From NCBI GenBank assembly GCA_025200525.1, contig CM045770.1, positions 90,048,084 through 90,112,083 on the forward strand: DNA of 64,000 nt, read 5' to 3'. The translations under genes were made by a program, and so were the position numbers. Origin of the DNA: Camellia lanceoleosa (taxonomy: Eukaryota > Streptophyta > Magnoliopsida > Ericales > Theaceae). This document shows positions 34,780 through 46,101 of the stretch, in pieces. The notes below the pieces were generated by a model. It saw nothing but the letters and a program-made list of their open reading frames with translations. It was not told the DNA's origin and made no database searches. How positions within the stretch are numbered: position 1 is the first letter of the stretch; every line of letters begins with the position of its first letter.

Positions 34780-35148
34780 CTAAACTGTGGTGTCTAAGCA
34801 TGGCAAAGGCAGAATGCACGAAAGATGCGGATAATAAAATACCGTGATCATAGGAGAGGTGCGCCCGCCTCGAAGAGAAGATCCCCGTGCTCGATCGTTA
34901 AAATCCAGAAAATGACGGAAAGTGGCTTGGAAGCCTATGAACCACGGAGCATATCGACGAAAGAAAGGGCGAACCCTACGGAATACCATAAAGTCAAAAT
35001 CATCTCCAGACCGGAAAACCTCCGTCGTGAGGAAAATGACTCGCCATTGCGAGAAATCTGCAAAGAGGAGCAAAATGAGCAAAATGGGCCAAAATTGGAA
35101 AAAGTCAACAAAAGTCAACTCTGAAATGAAAAAGTCAACAAAAGTCAA
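34780..35148 (-). CDS. Unassigned ORF in the Ogre antisense unit
   Basis: A 122-codon frame on the minus strand follows an acceptor-like CTCTTTGCAG (near 35060). It contains FDFMVFRRVRPFFRRYAPWF and FRHFLDFNDRARGSS. No family was recognised. It lies between the antisense promoter (about 35390) and the PMD exons (below 33920), so it may be an upstream exon of the same transcript; the two GTTGACTTTTGTTGACTTTTT repeats at its start look intronic. Confidence 0.35.
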   Translation of the reverse strand: MTFVDFFISELTFVDFFQFWPILLILLLFADFSQWRVIFLTTEVFRSGDDFDFMVFRRVRPFFRRYAPWFIGFQATFRHFLDFNDRARGSSLRGGRTSPMITVFYYPHLSCILPLPCLDTTV

Positions 35149-35267
35149 CCCCGAAAATTTTCCAAATATTGAAACAAAATTACCTCAAGTGGTGAAAATG
35201 AGAAGAGAAGCCCCAAAGTCGAAATTTAGTCGCTTCAAAGTGCTTAAATCAAAGATTTCGAAAAACA

Positions 35268-35396
35268 ACTTACGTGGAGGCCGAGGACGCCAGATAAAAT
35301 GCAGATCCGAGAGAGAAAGTGGCCTAGAGAGCAAGAGGAAGAAGTTTTGCAACTTTGGGTGTGATTTTGAGGCAATGGAGGTGCATATATATAGAA
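35268..35396 (-). promoter_or_regulatory. Antisense TATA box, leader and splice donor in Ogre 3' region
   Basis: On the minus strand, CTATATATATGCACC (TATATATA at 35393-35386) is followed about 30 bases on by a CT- and A-rich leader. About 110 bases on comes a consensus donor CAC|GTAAGT (GT at 35273-35272). This is a textbook plant core promoter plus leader intron pointing at the PMD region. The promoter call is inference from sequence. Confidence 0.55.
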
Positions 35397-36383
35397 AATG
35401 CCAAATGACCATTTTGCTTTTAGGCGGTGGCCTACGGCCACCTAACCCGCTGGCCGCCCTCTACTTTTTGGTCTGGCCGATGGCCTCCTAGGGCAAAGGG
35501 CTGGCCGACCACCTTCCTCCCTCCCCTACCTCTGCAAATTTTGAGGAAAATCTGAGCTCCCGGTCCAAAAAGTTGAAGAAAAGTACACTTTCGCCGAATT
35601 GTTCAATAAACTTTAATTGCAATTATTGACATGTGTCTCATCGTTATTCATCGAAATCGAGTGTATCCATTTTAATCACGCCGTGACCTCTCCTAATGTA
35701 AATCGAGGTCATGATCGGGTTGCTGCCGTCACGAATGCGATTTTCCAAATTTCGTTATTGAGCAACAACCGCATCCCGATTTGTGCTCATTTGTCATTAT
35801 TTGGCTCCTAATTCATTCGTGATTGTTTTGCATTATCATGCATGATTTCTTGATATACCGAACTTTCTATGCTTGAGCACGCGTTGTCGCGATTATCTTT
35901 TCTCGCTATGTTGCATTCGCTCACCGATTAATCGTGTGTCGAACTTTTGGAATCATAGGAATCATATTGAATATATGTTGTCGGTGATATTGTTCTTGTT
36001 ATGCTTTCTCTATTTTGCGTGCACGATATTGTATGTACGGTTCATTTGAATTTGGTGCGACTGCATTTAATCGCCAAGCAGTATCGATCTTCTCCGTGTG
36101 AGACGCGACGAATTCAATGACTCTCCGCATTCCTAACTGCATGTAATCTAGTTGTTTGCTTTCCATTCTAACTTAAAACTGCTGCATCTATTTGTCATTA
36201 CCTGCTTCATTACGGATTGCTACATTTGCATGATCATCCGCTTCGCCTATCACTTTGCACTTTGCCCTCGTCATGGGCACATATCTATGTTTATCTCAGA
36301 TTGTTTGTCTAAGTCTTCGCCTTGTCAAAAATGGGTCGCCTCGGCTTTGACATTCACTTCACTTCTTGACTTCCGAAGTTCAC

Positions 36384-36395
36384 AAAGAGGGCAAC
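36384..36395 (+). other. Polypurine tract of Ogre element
   Basis: AAAGAGGGCAAC lies directly before the 3' LTR TG. It is purine-rich in the first eight bases and in the position expected for plus-strand priming. Confidence 0.6.
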
Positions 36396-37969
36396 TGAGA
36401 CACCCCATTTTGACCGACCTTAAGACTCGGACGTCACCGGTTGAGTGCTCGGTGATGTTGCATCATGTGCTTGTTCAAGAGTTTGAGTCGCGCTGGCGCC
36501 CGCCTCCCGACTCGAACCCTTTCTACCTTGTCTCTTGCCATAACCAGTGCCTTTTTCTGCTTTTTCCCGAGGGAAGGGAGTGGTCTCAGAGACTATCTCC
36601 TGGGCGTGGAGTCAGATTTCGTGGTCAGAGGCCATTCTCGCCCATTTCGGAGCTGGATTTCTGCTGAGCCGTCAGTCAAGCTGCCTCGGCTTCGGACCGC
36701 CCAACCATCTCCGAAGTTCTCCGGTTTTTGCATGTGCTCGCTTTTAGTGTTCCGAGGAACCTGGGCCCCGATGCCCACTTCGCAATTAACACCACTGGTG
36801 TTCATGACCCATTTTCGGACCCCAAACCGAGCGGTTTTGGTCCCGAGCATTCATTTTGCATCGCCTTTCTCGGTTTTTATGAGACCTGCTTTTAATATTC
36901 CGAGAACCCTGGGCCCCGATGCCCATTTCGCAATTAACACCACTTCGGTGCGGCATGACCATTTTTGGACCCCAAACCGAGCTTTTGGTCCCGAGCATTC
37001 ATTTTGCATAAGCCTTCTCCTTTTTATGAGACCTGCTTTAATATTTCGAGGAACCCTGGGCCCTGATGCACTTCGTGGTCAGATGCCACTTTCTTGCTCA
37101 TAGTCGATTTGGACCCCAAACCGAAGCGGTTTTTGGTCCCGAGCATTCATTTCGTGATCCATCTTCTCCGGTTAAGTGTACTGCTTTTGTCATTCCAGAG
37201 GACACCGGGTCGCAGATACCCACTTCACGCCGAACACCACTTCCCAAGACCAATTTCATTTTCGGATCCCGATTTTGGCTTTTGGCCCCAGACGCTCATT
37301 TCTCATTAGTTTTGTTCAAACTTGGTGTACTCTGCTTCAACACCAGAAGATCATGGGGTGGGAGGCCGAATTATCCCAGATAATCATTTCCTCCCGGAGC
37401 CTGCTTTTGCTCACTTCCGCCAATGTTGAACACCTTGGGGGTATTTTCTTCCAACCAAAGTTACATATCTGTGATCGACACTGGAGGACCCTACTAACCA
37501 TCGGGTCGGCCGTAAACTGAGTTTCATTTTGGGCCTCCTTCAAGCTCTATGTTGTGGCTTCGGTTCTGTTGCCAAATCTGACCTTGGAACCTTGTTCTAC
37601 ACATATGGGAGGAGACTTTGGTATGGTGGTCGGCCGAATTGTGCCTTTCATTTTGGGCCTCCTTCAAGCTCTATGTTGTGACTCTCGGTTCAAGGTTGCC
37701 AAATTCGACCTGGGCCTTATTCTACACACATGGGAGGACACTCTTGTATAGTGGTCGGCCGAAATTTTGAAGTTGGTTTTTGAGGTGGTCGGGTCGCCAT
37801 AGGAGGTGGTGGTCGCCATGGTGGGTGGTCGGCCGCCACCTTGAGCAAAATTACCTGGCCGCCAGATTCTTGCTTTTGACTGTCCCACTGTCCTGGATAT
37901 CTTCCAACATATCCCGGCATCCGGGATATTTCGGAGGAAAGATTGGGTGCTTTCCTCCCTTTACACCCC

Positions 37970-38222
37970 ACTTCTTGCCTATTTGAAGGCCCTCCCTCCT
38001 TCTTCAAGGTTGGAAAAATCTCTTCAAGAACACTAAGGCAAAACCCTAATCTCCATAGCCAAAAAGCTCCAAAAGCTTCAAGTTCTTGCTTAATTCCTTC
38101 ATCAACCCTAAGCCTCACCATTCCAACTTCGATCCCAAAGAAGAAGGAAGTGAATTTCAGAGGTTGAGAAGCCACAAATCCAAGCCAAGAAGCAAAGAAA
38201 GACAAGTCTTCAAGGGTAAGTA
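37970..38222 (+). promoter_or_regulatory. 3' LTR copy of leader and splice donor
   Basis: The same TATA-like box, telo-box (38041-38049) and donor AAGG|GTAAGT (GT at 38216-38217) are conserved in the 3' LTR. The next strong acceptor in sense orientation that starts host coding sequence is PIG-A's at 42970, so transcription from this LTR could reach the intact 3' PIG-A exons. That is inference. Confidence 0.4.
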
Positions 38223-39579
38223 TTCAAAACCAACTTTTAGGCATTTTCTTGATCCTTTTCTATACTTTAATTGGTTGAGAATTGGGGCCCGACCCCTACT
38301 GCTTTTAGGAAAGAAAATGAGCCCCTACAACTTTGTAGAAGGGCTCAACCTCATTTGGTGTTTGTATACACTAGTTCCTTCAATATTCTTAAAGTTGGTA
38401 ACATTTTTGCATGCTAAAATTGACCTATTTGTGTTGGTTTTTGGGGCTCAGACCCCTACTGGTTTTGTGTTATTTTGAGCCCCTACAACATTGTAGAAGG
38501 GCTCAACCTCATTTGGCCATTCCATATACCACCTCTCTTGGAAATTCACTTTAGGCCCTAATTCTTGCATGTTTTGTTAGGCTTACTTGGCTCGGATTTC
38601 AGCCTTCATCGTGCTTAGAAATAGCCTTGTTTTTGTCTCCTTTCCATGTTATGTTGAGGGCCTTAAGCCATTTGGTGTATATTTTGGTACTTCCTTTGAA
38701 ATCCATCAAATTTACCGTATTCTTGCATGTTTTGTAGCCTCTTGTGCTTTTGGTTTTGGCTTTTGGTCGAACTGAAAGGGCCTTATTTTGACCCCTTTAC
38801 ATGTTTCATGAAGAAAATTTTGTCATTTGGTGCTTGCTTTGCATGACTCTTGTTATAGCCTCTTTTGAGCTCCATTTTGCATGGAATTGTTAGCATGATT
38901 TTATTTTGATTTTGAGGATGTCATCTTCGCAATTGTGCCTATTTTTAGCTCATATTCAATGTTGTAGAAGAAAGTTTGTCCATTTGGGGTTTGCATATGT
39001 CACTTGTCTCAATACTCCTCTTGGCCACTAACTTTGCATGCTATTGTTGATCTATCTATGCTTGCATTTTGGTCATCTTTGTTACTGAAATAAGCTATTT
39101 TTGGGACTGCCTTGCTCGGTTTTGCTGCCATGTGCTGTTTTTGCATGATTAGTAGGGCTATAGGCCATTTTGGGTGCATATTATCACATTTCTAGATGAA
39201 TGCATGCTTCGAGTGTCATTTCAATTGTTTCGGGCTGTTTTCCCTTTATTTAGGTGCTGAAATTCCATTACCATGCTTGCATATCATTTCCGTGCCATTC
39301 AGATCATTTTTGCATTGCCTCTTATGCGTGCAAATGGGCACGATTTCGAGGCACCTCATTCTTATCATTCCTAAGAGCCTATGTGAGTGTGGTTGAGGCC
39401 CTCTCATGTTGGCGTAGTCCAATTTGCATTTTCATGCTTGCATGCCATTGCCTCGATTTATGCGTCTGGCCAAGCTGAGGCAATTTTATTTTTACCCGAC
39501 GGCCTTCCTATGCGAGTGAGCCGAGGCTCTCCCATGTTGGTGTAAGTCCATCCCAAGATTCCGTATGCCATTTCATTGA

Positions 39580-40050
39580 TTTCATCATCGCCGACGGCGC
39601 TACGGCACGCTGCTTCGAGGCACTTCGTCCTTATTCGATTTTCTCCTCATCATCGCCGACGGCGCGCACGGCACGCTGCTTCGAGGCACTTTGCCTTATC
39701 CGATTTTCATTCTTTCATCATCGATCGACGGCGCCTACGGGCACGCTGCTTCGAGGCACTTTGGTTTTATCTGCTTTCATTACATCATCGCTTTGGCTTA
39801 TGCGGTCCGCGGTGCACGATTTCGAGGCACTTTGCTTTTATCCGATTTTGCATCAGATATCATCGCTTCGGCTTATGCGTCTGCAGTGCACGATTTCGAG
39901 GCACTCTAGTTTTATCTCGATCTCCATTTTGGTTTCGTTTCGCTTATGCGGCACGCACTTCGAGGCACTTCGGTTTTATCCGATTTTCATCAAAGATCGC
40001 CTCGGCTTATGCGTGCGTAAGCACGCATTTCGAGGCATCCCATTTTTCGT
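39580..40050 (+). repeat. Tandem array in 3' LTR, about 7 x 70 bp
   Basis: Counterpart of the 19700-20170 array, with the same TTCGAGGCACTTT core and similar copy number. Confidence 0.8.
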
Positions 40051-41527
40051 AGCATTCATGCGTATTCATCCCAATATTGAGTTGTGTAATCGCCTCGCCA
40101 TCATGCATCGATATGCGTGATTGGTGGCGCGAGGATCGAGACATGCATATATTTGTGAAATACATCTATGCCCTTTTCCTCGCCTCCGCTGCAAAGAAAA
40201 TGAAGAATTATCACTTCCTAATCGCACGCGATTCGAGGAAAACTGCAAACAGAGGCTAATCAGGGCATCCTAGTGGATTTCTGCGCCAAGCAGCCCAGCA
40301 TATACTATCCACCAGAAGCGAGGCAGTCCCTGGCTTGCACGCCAGTCTCAATTCTTTTGTAATTAATTTGTTAATCAATTAGAATCAGATTATTTCGGAT
40401 CAGATATTCTTTTATTCGATCAGTATTATTTATTCGGACCCTCACATGAGGGCAATGTTGTAATAAGGGTGTGTGAGTGTGATGTATGTCTTCCAACCCC
40501 ACTTCTTTCTTCCTTTTATTTACCCTTTGATGGTTAGATATAGGGCATATTTCCATTAGCATACAAAGATGACAAAGATGTTTGCATCATTCATCTGCTT
40601 TTGCACGACTGCCTTGCAAGATCATACAAACTGCATCTGTATTTCAATTCCAAGTTGAATATATGATAGCTGTTGCATCTCACATGCCATCTTTAGAATA
40701 GCCGAGCCTGCTATAGTTGCATTTTGCATGTGTTGCATTAGGCATTTCAGCATATTTAGGATTCATGCATGATTTCTAATCAGTTTTCTGTTTTGGCTGG
40801 GAGTACTCGGTGAGTTCTATGCTTTAGCATCCTTGCATGCGTGTGAGTGTTGCCATGAATAGCATGCTTACCATGAGGCTACATGCTTATGTGATATAAC
40901 TGCCTTGGATGCCTGTGGGTGGAGGTTGAGTTATCTGAATTGGGACAATACATTGACTGTTTGTTTTAAGCCCACTAGATTGTGGCAAAATCATGTTTTC
41001 TAAGCCCACCTGAGGGTGGCAAATCCGCATTTTAGCCTACTTGCGAGTAGCACCATCAAATCATTTTCAAACAAACAAACATAAGATGTTTAGTTCCAAA
41101 TCAGACGCCCATTTATACTTGTTTGTCATGAGCATCACATAGTAACCTAGGCTAATAATCGGAATAAGAGCATACAATGTTTTCAAAAACAGATATCATG
41201 GTTAGTAGAGGCTGGTCTTTGACCGGGCGAGAGGGGGTGCTCACGATGTGACCTTCCCTAATCGTACCTAAGTTCCCGAGCCAACTTTGGTGATGACGGA
41301 CACGTGGCCTTTCGGCACCGAGTCAGGGTTTCCTAAATTTCCCATTTTAAAAATATTTAGGTGGCGACTCTGTTATCTGGCAAAGCAGTCCATGTTTGGC
41401 ACTTCTTTCAAAAAATCTGTTTTTCTTCAAAACGATTTGCCGGATTTGGACTCTTTGGTTCGAGATTTAGAATCACAACAAAAATCGAGTCCGAATTGTA
41501 GCGAGGTCCCCCGCGGGCGTTGTTACA

Positions 41528-42887
41528 CTCTTGCTCCAAATCTCCTCAAAGTAATGCCTTGGCGGAGGTATATCTCCAACACTTGAAAATGATTTTTTCC
41601 AAATAGGGTGAGCCAAAACCCAGTAGAAACAATTTAACACAATACATAAATTTTAACAAAAATATAAGTATAATATGCATATGCAATGCCTGTAATAAAA
41701 TTATTTATATTCTACAAAATCATAATATGCCAAATTCTATATCTTAATCCATTTCATCTCAATTCATTTTAAGTCGATAGCTCAAAACAGATATGTCTAA
41801 ACAAATATACAATCTCCAAGACAGATAAATTATCCAAATTTCCATAGGTGAGAAATATTATACATCCAATTCCACTATTTATATACACATTCATCTAATT
41901 TCATATTCCCAATACTAATTTCATTATTTATACAAAATAATTATTTGAAACGTTTTCGGGTAAAACTCCATTCTCTACCAAATCCAACCCCTGTGTCAAA
42001 ATCAACAATTTTAACACAACACATCCTTATCTCTATACCCATAATCATTTTCAATACCTTCATTTGATTTTAAACCAAAATGCTAGGTTTGTCTAAAATC
42101 TTCCAAATCCCAACATTATTTACACCATTAATAAATAACTAAGTTAAAAATCATAGGAGAGTGTAAAAAATTATTACCTCAAGCTTAGAAGACCAAAGTA
42201 ACAATGGAGGAACTTCAAAGACGCTGAAACCAAATATTGTTCGGACCAAAATGAAACTCTTGAAACACTCTACCTTTTTAACAAAGGCACACTGGTAGAG
42301 AATCCAACGGATCTAGGTGAAAATGTAGAGAGAATGTATGTTTTAGAGAGAGAAGCTCTAGATTTAGGGTTTTTGAAAAGTAGAGAGAGAGATCTGAAAA
42401 AGTGATGTAAAATATCACTTTTACGGACTGAAATACGCACAGTACGCTCGAGCGTCAGACACAATAAGTTGTTTCGTTCGAGCGCAAGAAGTGACGCTGG
42501 AACGCAGAATGCACACTCCCAGTAGTTTTGCAGGCAACAGACCAACGCTCGAGAACAAGAAAGGCCACTCGAGGAAAGGCCACTTGAGCGCAGAAAGAAC
42601 TGCTCGAGCGTAGAATACACTCTCCTAGTAGTTTTGCAGACTTGCAAAAGTACTGAGAGTTTGCAAAGCCCGCTCGAGCGCAAGAAGTACCGCTCGAGCG
42701 GAGGAACAAAAATCTAGGCAATAACAGTTTGGAAACTAAGCAATCAATATGTTCCAAACACAACCATAACAACCCAATAGTCAGATTTAAAGAATTACAA
42801 GGAAAGCAAGATATGACCAACAATACAACACCATGAAACCCGAGTCTAGAATACAATAAGGGTCGGATCAAAACCGGAATCGCTATA
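41528..42887 (-). mobile_element. Solo LTR, part 2
   Basis: Continuation of the LTR begun at 16188; bases 41528-41532 (CTCTT) are the Ogre target-site copy. The segment 42420-42700 carries repeated CGCTCGAGCG-like words, also seen in the solo LTR at 56860-57130, so the two LTRs may belong to related families. No coding sequence is recognisable. Confidence 0.55.
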
Positions 42888-42970
42888 ATTTTTATTTGTG
42901 TTTGTTTGTGTGTGTGTGTGTGTGTTTCTCTGAATATTTTCACCTGATTTTCATATATCTACTTTTGCAG

Positions 42971-44285
42971 TTCTTTAACAGAAGCATTTTGCATAGCAAT
43001 ATTGGAAGCTGCAAGTTGTGGATTATTAACAGTCAGTACACGTGTGGGAGGTGTCCCAGAGGCATGGATTATGAGATGTTTTCTCTATACGTGGTTAATT
43101 AGATAATGACTGCCTTTTGTGTTCTTAAGCGAGTGAAGATGAGTTAGTTTGCTGGAATGATAAATTTCTGAAAATCTTGGATAACATTTTGGCTTTTCTT
43201 ATTTCTTTTTGTTCTGCCTCATCAGGTTCTACCAGACGATATGGTTGTACTAGCGAAACCTGATCCCATTGATATGGTACAAGCAATCCAGAAGGCAATA
43301 TCCATGCTTCCCAAAATAGATCCACAAGATATGCATCTTCGCGTGAGTGAATTTTCTAAATATATGTGGTTTGTTTGAAGATGTGTTGCTTGCTTGGTTT
43401 TGTTTATGTTTGTCTCTTCCATTTACTGGCAGATGAAAAAATTGTACAGTTGGCATGATGTTGCTAAAAGGACAGAGATTGTCTATGACCGTGCTTTGAG
43501 ATGCTCGAATCAGAGTCTTTTAGAACGACTTTCACGGTATGAGAAAACAGTTCATATTTGACTATTTCTTTCTTGCCAAACCATCTCTTATAGCGAGTAG
43601 ATTCCTTAATTCTCCAAACATAAAAATCTGCAGTCTGTTGACATCTGATCCTCAGTAAGTTGCTATGTTAAAATGTTCTGTGACCTTCACTATTGTTAGG
43701 TAAAGCGATACACTTACATCTGAAACTACATTTATTGGTTAACTTAATTGGATAGTATTTGGTCATTGGTTCCAACTGTTCTCTTTTGTTTTTATAAAAG
43801 CAAACATAGTTTAGGCTAACATGGGTGGTCAATCAGTGGCAGGTTTCAAAATATACTTTTTCGAACTTCATTTTAGATGGAAGTCTTAATTTGATGATAG
43901 TGGTCCCAACATTTTAGTTAGAGAAAGCTAGAAAACCCCATGAGGGCAATTTCAATGGTTTTTTTTTTTTTTTTTAATGATATGATCTGTAATTAGGTAC
44001 CTCACATGCGGTGCTTGGGCAGGCAAGCTTTTCTGCTTGGTTATGATCATTGATTTTTTGTTTTGGCATCTGTTGCAACTATTCAAGGTATATATTTCTC
44101 ATATGGACTTTTGTTTCACAACTTTGCCCCTGTAATCTTCAACTGGTCTTGTGCATGATATTTTTCTCATCTGCTAATTTTCTGCTTGCAATTTTCATTA
44201 GCCTGCTGCAGATATCGAGGTGGTACCTGATTTCATTCTACCACATTGTCAACATGGAGAGAAGTCGAGAGATTTCAACGAGTAA
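42971..44285 (+). CDS. PIGA: PIG-A homologue, 3' coding exons (intact)
   Basis: Five exons join in phase without a stop: 42971-43061, 43226-43342, 43433-43536, 43997-44087 and 44202-44285 (TAA). They encode [68 protein letters not shown], then [20 protein letters not shown] and a tail ending [18 protein letters not shown] is the E-X7-E motif of GT4 glycosyltransferases, here in the UDP-GlcNAc-using PIG-A. The segment [17 protein letters not shown] is the C-terminal membrane anchor of this ER protein. Splice sites are GT-AG except the first donor, GCATGG at 43062. The intactness contrasts with the broken 5' exons across the giant intron. Confidence 0.9.
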
Positions 44286-44904
44286 AAGCTTGAAATTGAG
44301 ATCATTTACAGGGTTCAAATGTTAGATTCCAGGCAGGGTGTTTTGACTTTATCTTCTAATCCTATCGTGCCTGCCTTTTTCAATATCCTGTTCTTTGGTT
44401 CAGGCGGCAAAGGGGTACGGTGGGTTTAGGTAGTATGTTGTAGGTGCAAAAATTGACTAGCCCAAAAAAAAAAAAAAGTCTTGTTTGTATCTGATTTATG
44501 TGTGTATATATAGATGTATAATTTTGTTCTCATATGTATATACTCTTCCCTCCCCCTTATTTTCTCTCTATATCGTGGACCATTATATTTATTTTTAAAA
44601 AAGTAGATAAGTTTAATTTTGAAAAAAAGATTATCCATTTTTTGAAAACAAATATAATGAAGCTTAAAAAAATGGGGATGCCTCATTGACTGTGTTTAAC
44701 ATTTGATATTGCTTGTAAAAATGAGTTTATCAAAAGTACATGTGATGTCCATGCTTTGTTCTGGTATGTAATGTTATTTTTTTATTTTTTTTATTTATGT
44801 ATATGCTAACAAGTGCCCCTTATGCGATGTTTAATGCTGGAAAGTGTGTAAAAATGTCTTAAAAATATTTAAAAAATATATTGATTTTAGGAAAAGTGTA
44901 TTAA
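44286..44904. other. PIG-A 3' flank
   Basis: Probable 3' UTR followed by AT-rich DNA. No other gene was recognised, and the polyadenylation site could not be fixed. Confidence 0.45.
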
Positions 44905-45054
44905 GGTCAAGTTTGGTATCCCAATATAAGTGTACTTATTTCATTTTTTTATCTTTTTTGAGTCACATCAATCAACATCTCCTCTCTATTTTTTCTACAC
45001 ATAATACAAGAAAAGTCAAAAAGTGCACTTATTCTAAACTTCCCAAACTTGGCC
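44905..45054. mobile_element. Short PIF/Harbinger-like MITE
   Basis: GGTCAAGTTTGG...CCAAACTTGGCC ends, flanked by TAA at 44902-44904 and 45055-45057. 150 bp. The ORF at 44844-45278 that spans it is a chance frame. Confidence 0.7.
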
Positions 45055-45389
45055 TAAATTTATTGAAAAGTGTCTTATCTTTTTCAATTTTTTTGTTATT
45101 TATTTATGCACTAGGGACACTTGTTAGCAAGATTTTTTTATTTATTATAGTAATAAATTTTCTTACAATGATTATAAAAAAAAATAAAAAAAATAAGTTA
45201 ATGGTAACATTAATTTTATTGTTATTTATTTATTTATTTTTTGTTGTGCTAGTAGAGATTAATATTATTGTACTTTAAATCTTTTTCAACAAATTTTTTC
45301 AACTGAGAATTCAATATAATTTTGCCTTGTAAAATTAAAATTCTGAAACCGTTTCTACATAGACATGCCTTGAATTATTAAAACTTAGC

Positions 45390-45726
45390 GTAAATTACAA
45401 ATATACTTCTGAGATTTGATTAAAATATGAATTGTCTCTTATGGTTCTAGAAATTACATTCTATCCTCTGAAGTTTTTAATTTCATAACAAATTACCTCT
45501 TTTATTAATAAATCAAGTCAATTAGCAGATTTTAATGATGTTAGAAATATGTTTTAATTAATAATTTAAGTAATTTTATTATTGTATATGAGAGTAATAA
45601 TGAATTTTATTTTTTTAATTAATTTTCTTAAATAAAATATTCTTATAAGGGGGTATTTGTGATTTTTCAAATCTAAAAAGCAATTTGTATTTTAAATAAA
45701 TTTCAAAAAGTGTATTTATAATTTAC
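45390..45726. mobile_element. Fold-back AT-rich MITE-like element
   Basis: About 37-bp inverted arms begin GTAAATTACAAATATACTT on the left and complement GTAAATTATAAATACACTT on the right. The family is uncertain because no clear target duplication is visible. Confidence 0.5.
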
Positions 45727-46101
45727 CTTAAATTTTTAGTGAGTGGCATTGAAGTTAAATGAAAAGTAAAAGTCCAAAATGTTTTCTAATTATCCAAAAA
45801 AAAAGTCCAAAATGATTTCTAGTGATGGAACATTTGGAAAATTCAGAGGCATACATATATAGAGAGGGTGACATGCATGGTGAAGCTAGCTAGGGACAAA
45901 CAATGGTGGGTTCACCTTTTCAGCAGCCCACAAGGCCATTGAGAAACATGCCACACCATTCATTCATTGATATCATTCTCATTCAATTGCTTGCATTGGT
46001 TGGAGAAGATTACCATGGCTTTCAAAGAGGTCCATATCTAGATTTGTTTGTTAGCAAACATGACTTCTATTATTAGGTGATTTGTTTTGGGTTTGTGTCG
46101 T
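45727..46101. other. Intergenic DNA before the copia element
   Basis: No recognised gene. It has some gene-like texture (for example CCATGGCTTTCAAAGAGG near 46014), but I could not assign it. Confidence 0.4.

Larger units (their letters stand above)
16502..41527 (+). mobile_element. Ogre-like (Tat lineage) Ty3-gypsy LTR retrotransposon, 25,026 bp
   Basis: Two LTRs (16502-21633 and 36396-41527, each 5,132 bp despite many internal differences) start TG and end TTGTTACA. They are flanked by perfect CTCTT duplications (16497-16501, 41528-41532), so the insertion is complete and undivided. After the 5' LTR lies an 18-base site matching tRNA-Arg, the primer known for Ogre elements. Inside, in order, are gag, a gag-protease linker, protease, RT, RNase H, a second (archaeal-type) RNase H and integrase, then a 6.5-kb 3' region with an antisense unit and tandem repeats. 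Great size, about 5-kb LTRs, Arg primer and dual RNase H all fit the Tat/Ogre lineage. No extra ORF1 upstream of gag is evident. All coding parts carry frameshifts, so it is not autonomous now. Confidence 0.9.
36396..41527 (+). repeat. 3' LTR of Ogre-like element
   Basis: Collinear with the 5' LTR, including all repeat blocks (about 36755-37170, 37520-37745, 38280-38510, 39580-40050). Starts TGAGACACCCC and ends TTGTTACA. Differences from the 5' copy are numerous and include many 1-6 base indels that cluster near CG-rich words. Confidence 0.9.
13700..42970 (+). other. Giant PIG-A intron (29,271 bp)
   Basis: The donor GTATAACT at 13700 follows exon text encoding GHIFLN plus two bases. The acceptor CTTTTGCAG at 42962-42970 precedes a base that completes the split codon and then [14 protein letters not shown], the text expected next in PIG-A. 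The intron carries an RTE LINE fragment, a split solo LTR and a full-length Ogre-like retrotransposon; about 28 kb of it is transposon-derived or flanking debris. Confidence 0.8.

Noticed and set aside
34051..34797. Two long overlapping plus-strand ORFs of about 248 codons
   Set aside because: They are translations of the 48-bp tandem array and run in several frames at once; not genes.
42270..42943. Minus-strand ORFs of 137 and 162 codons
   Set aside because: They lie in the solo LTR with CTCGAG-rich repeats and give no family signature.
44844..45278. 144-codon AT-rich ORF
   Set aside because: It runs straight through a MITE with clear ends; composition explains the hydrophobic translation.
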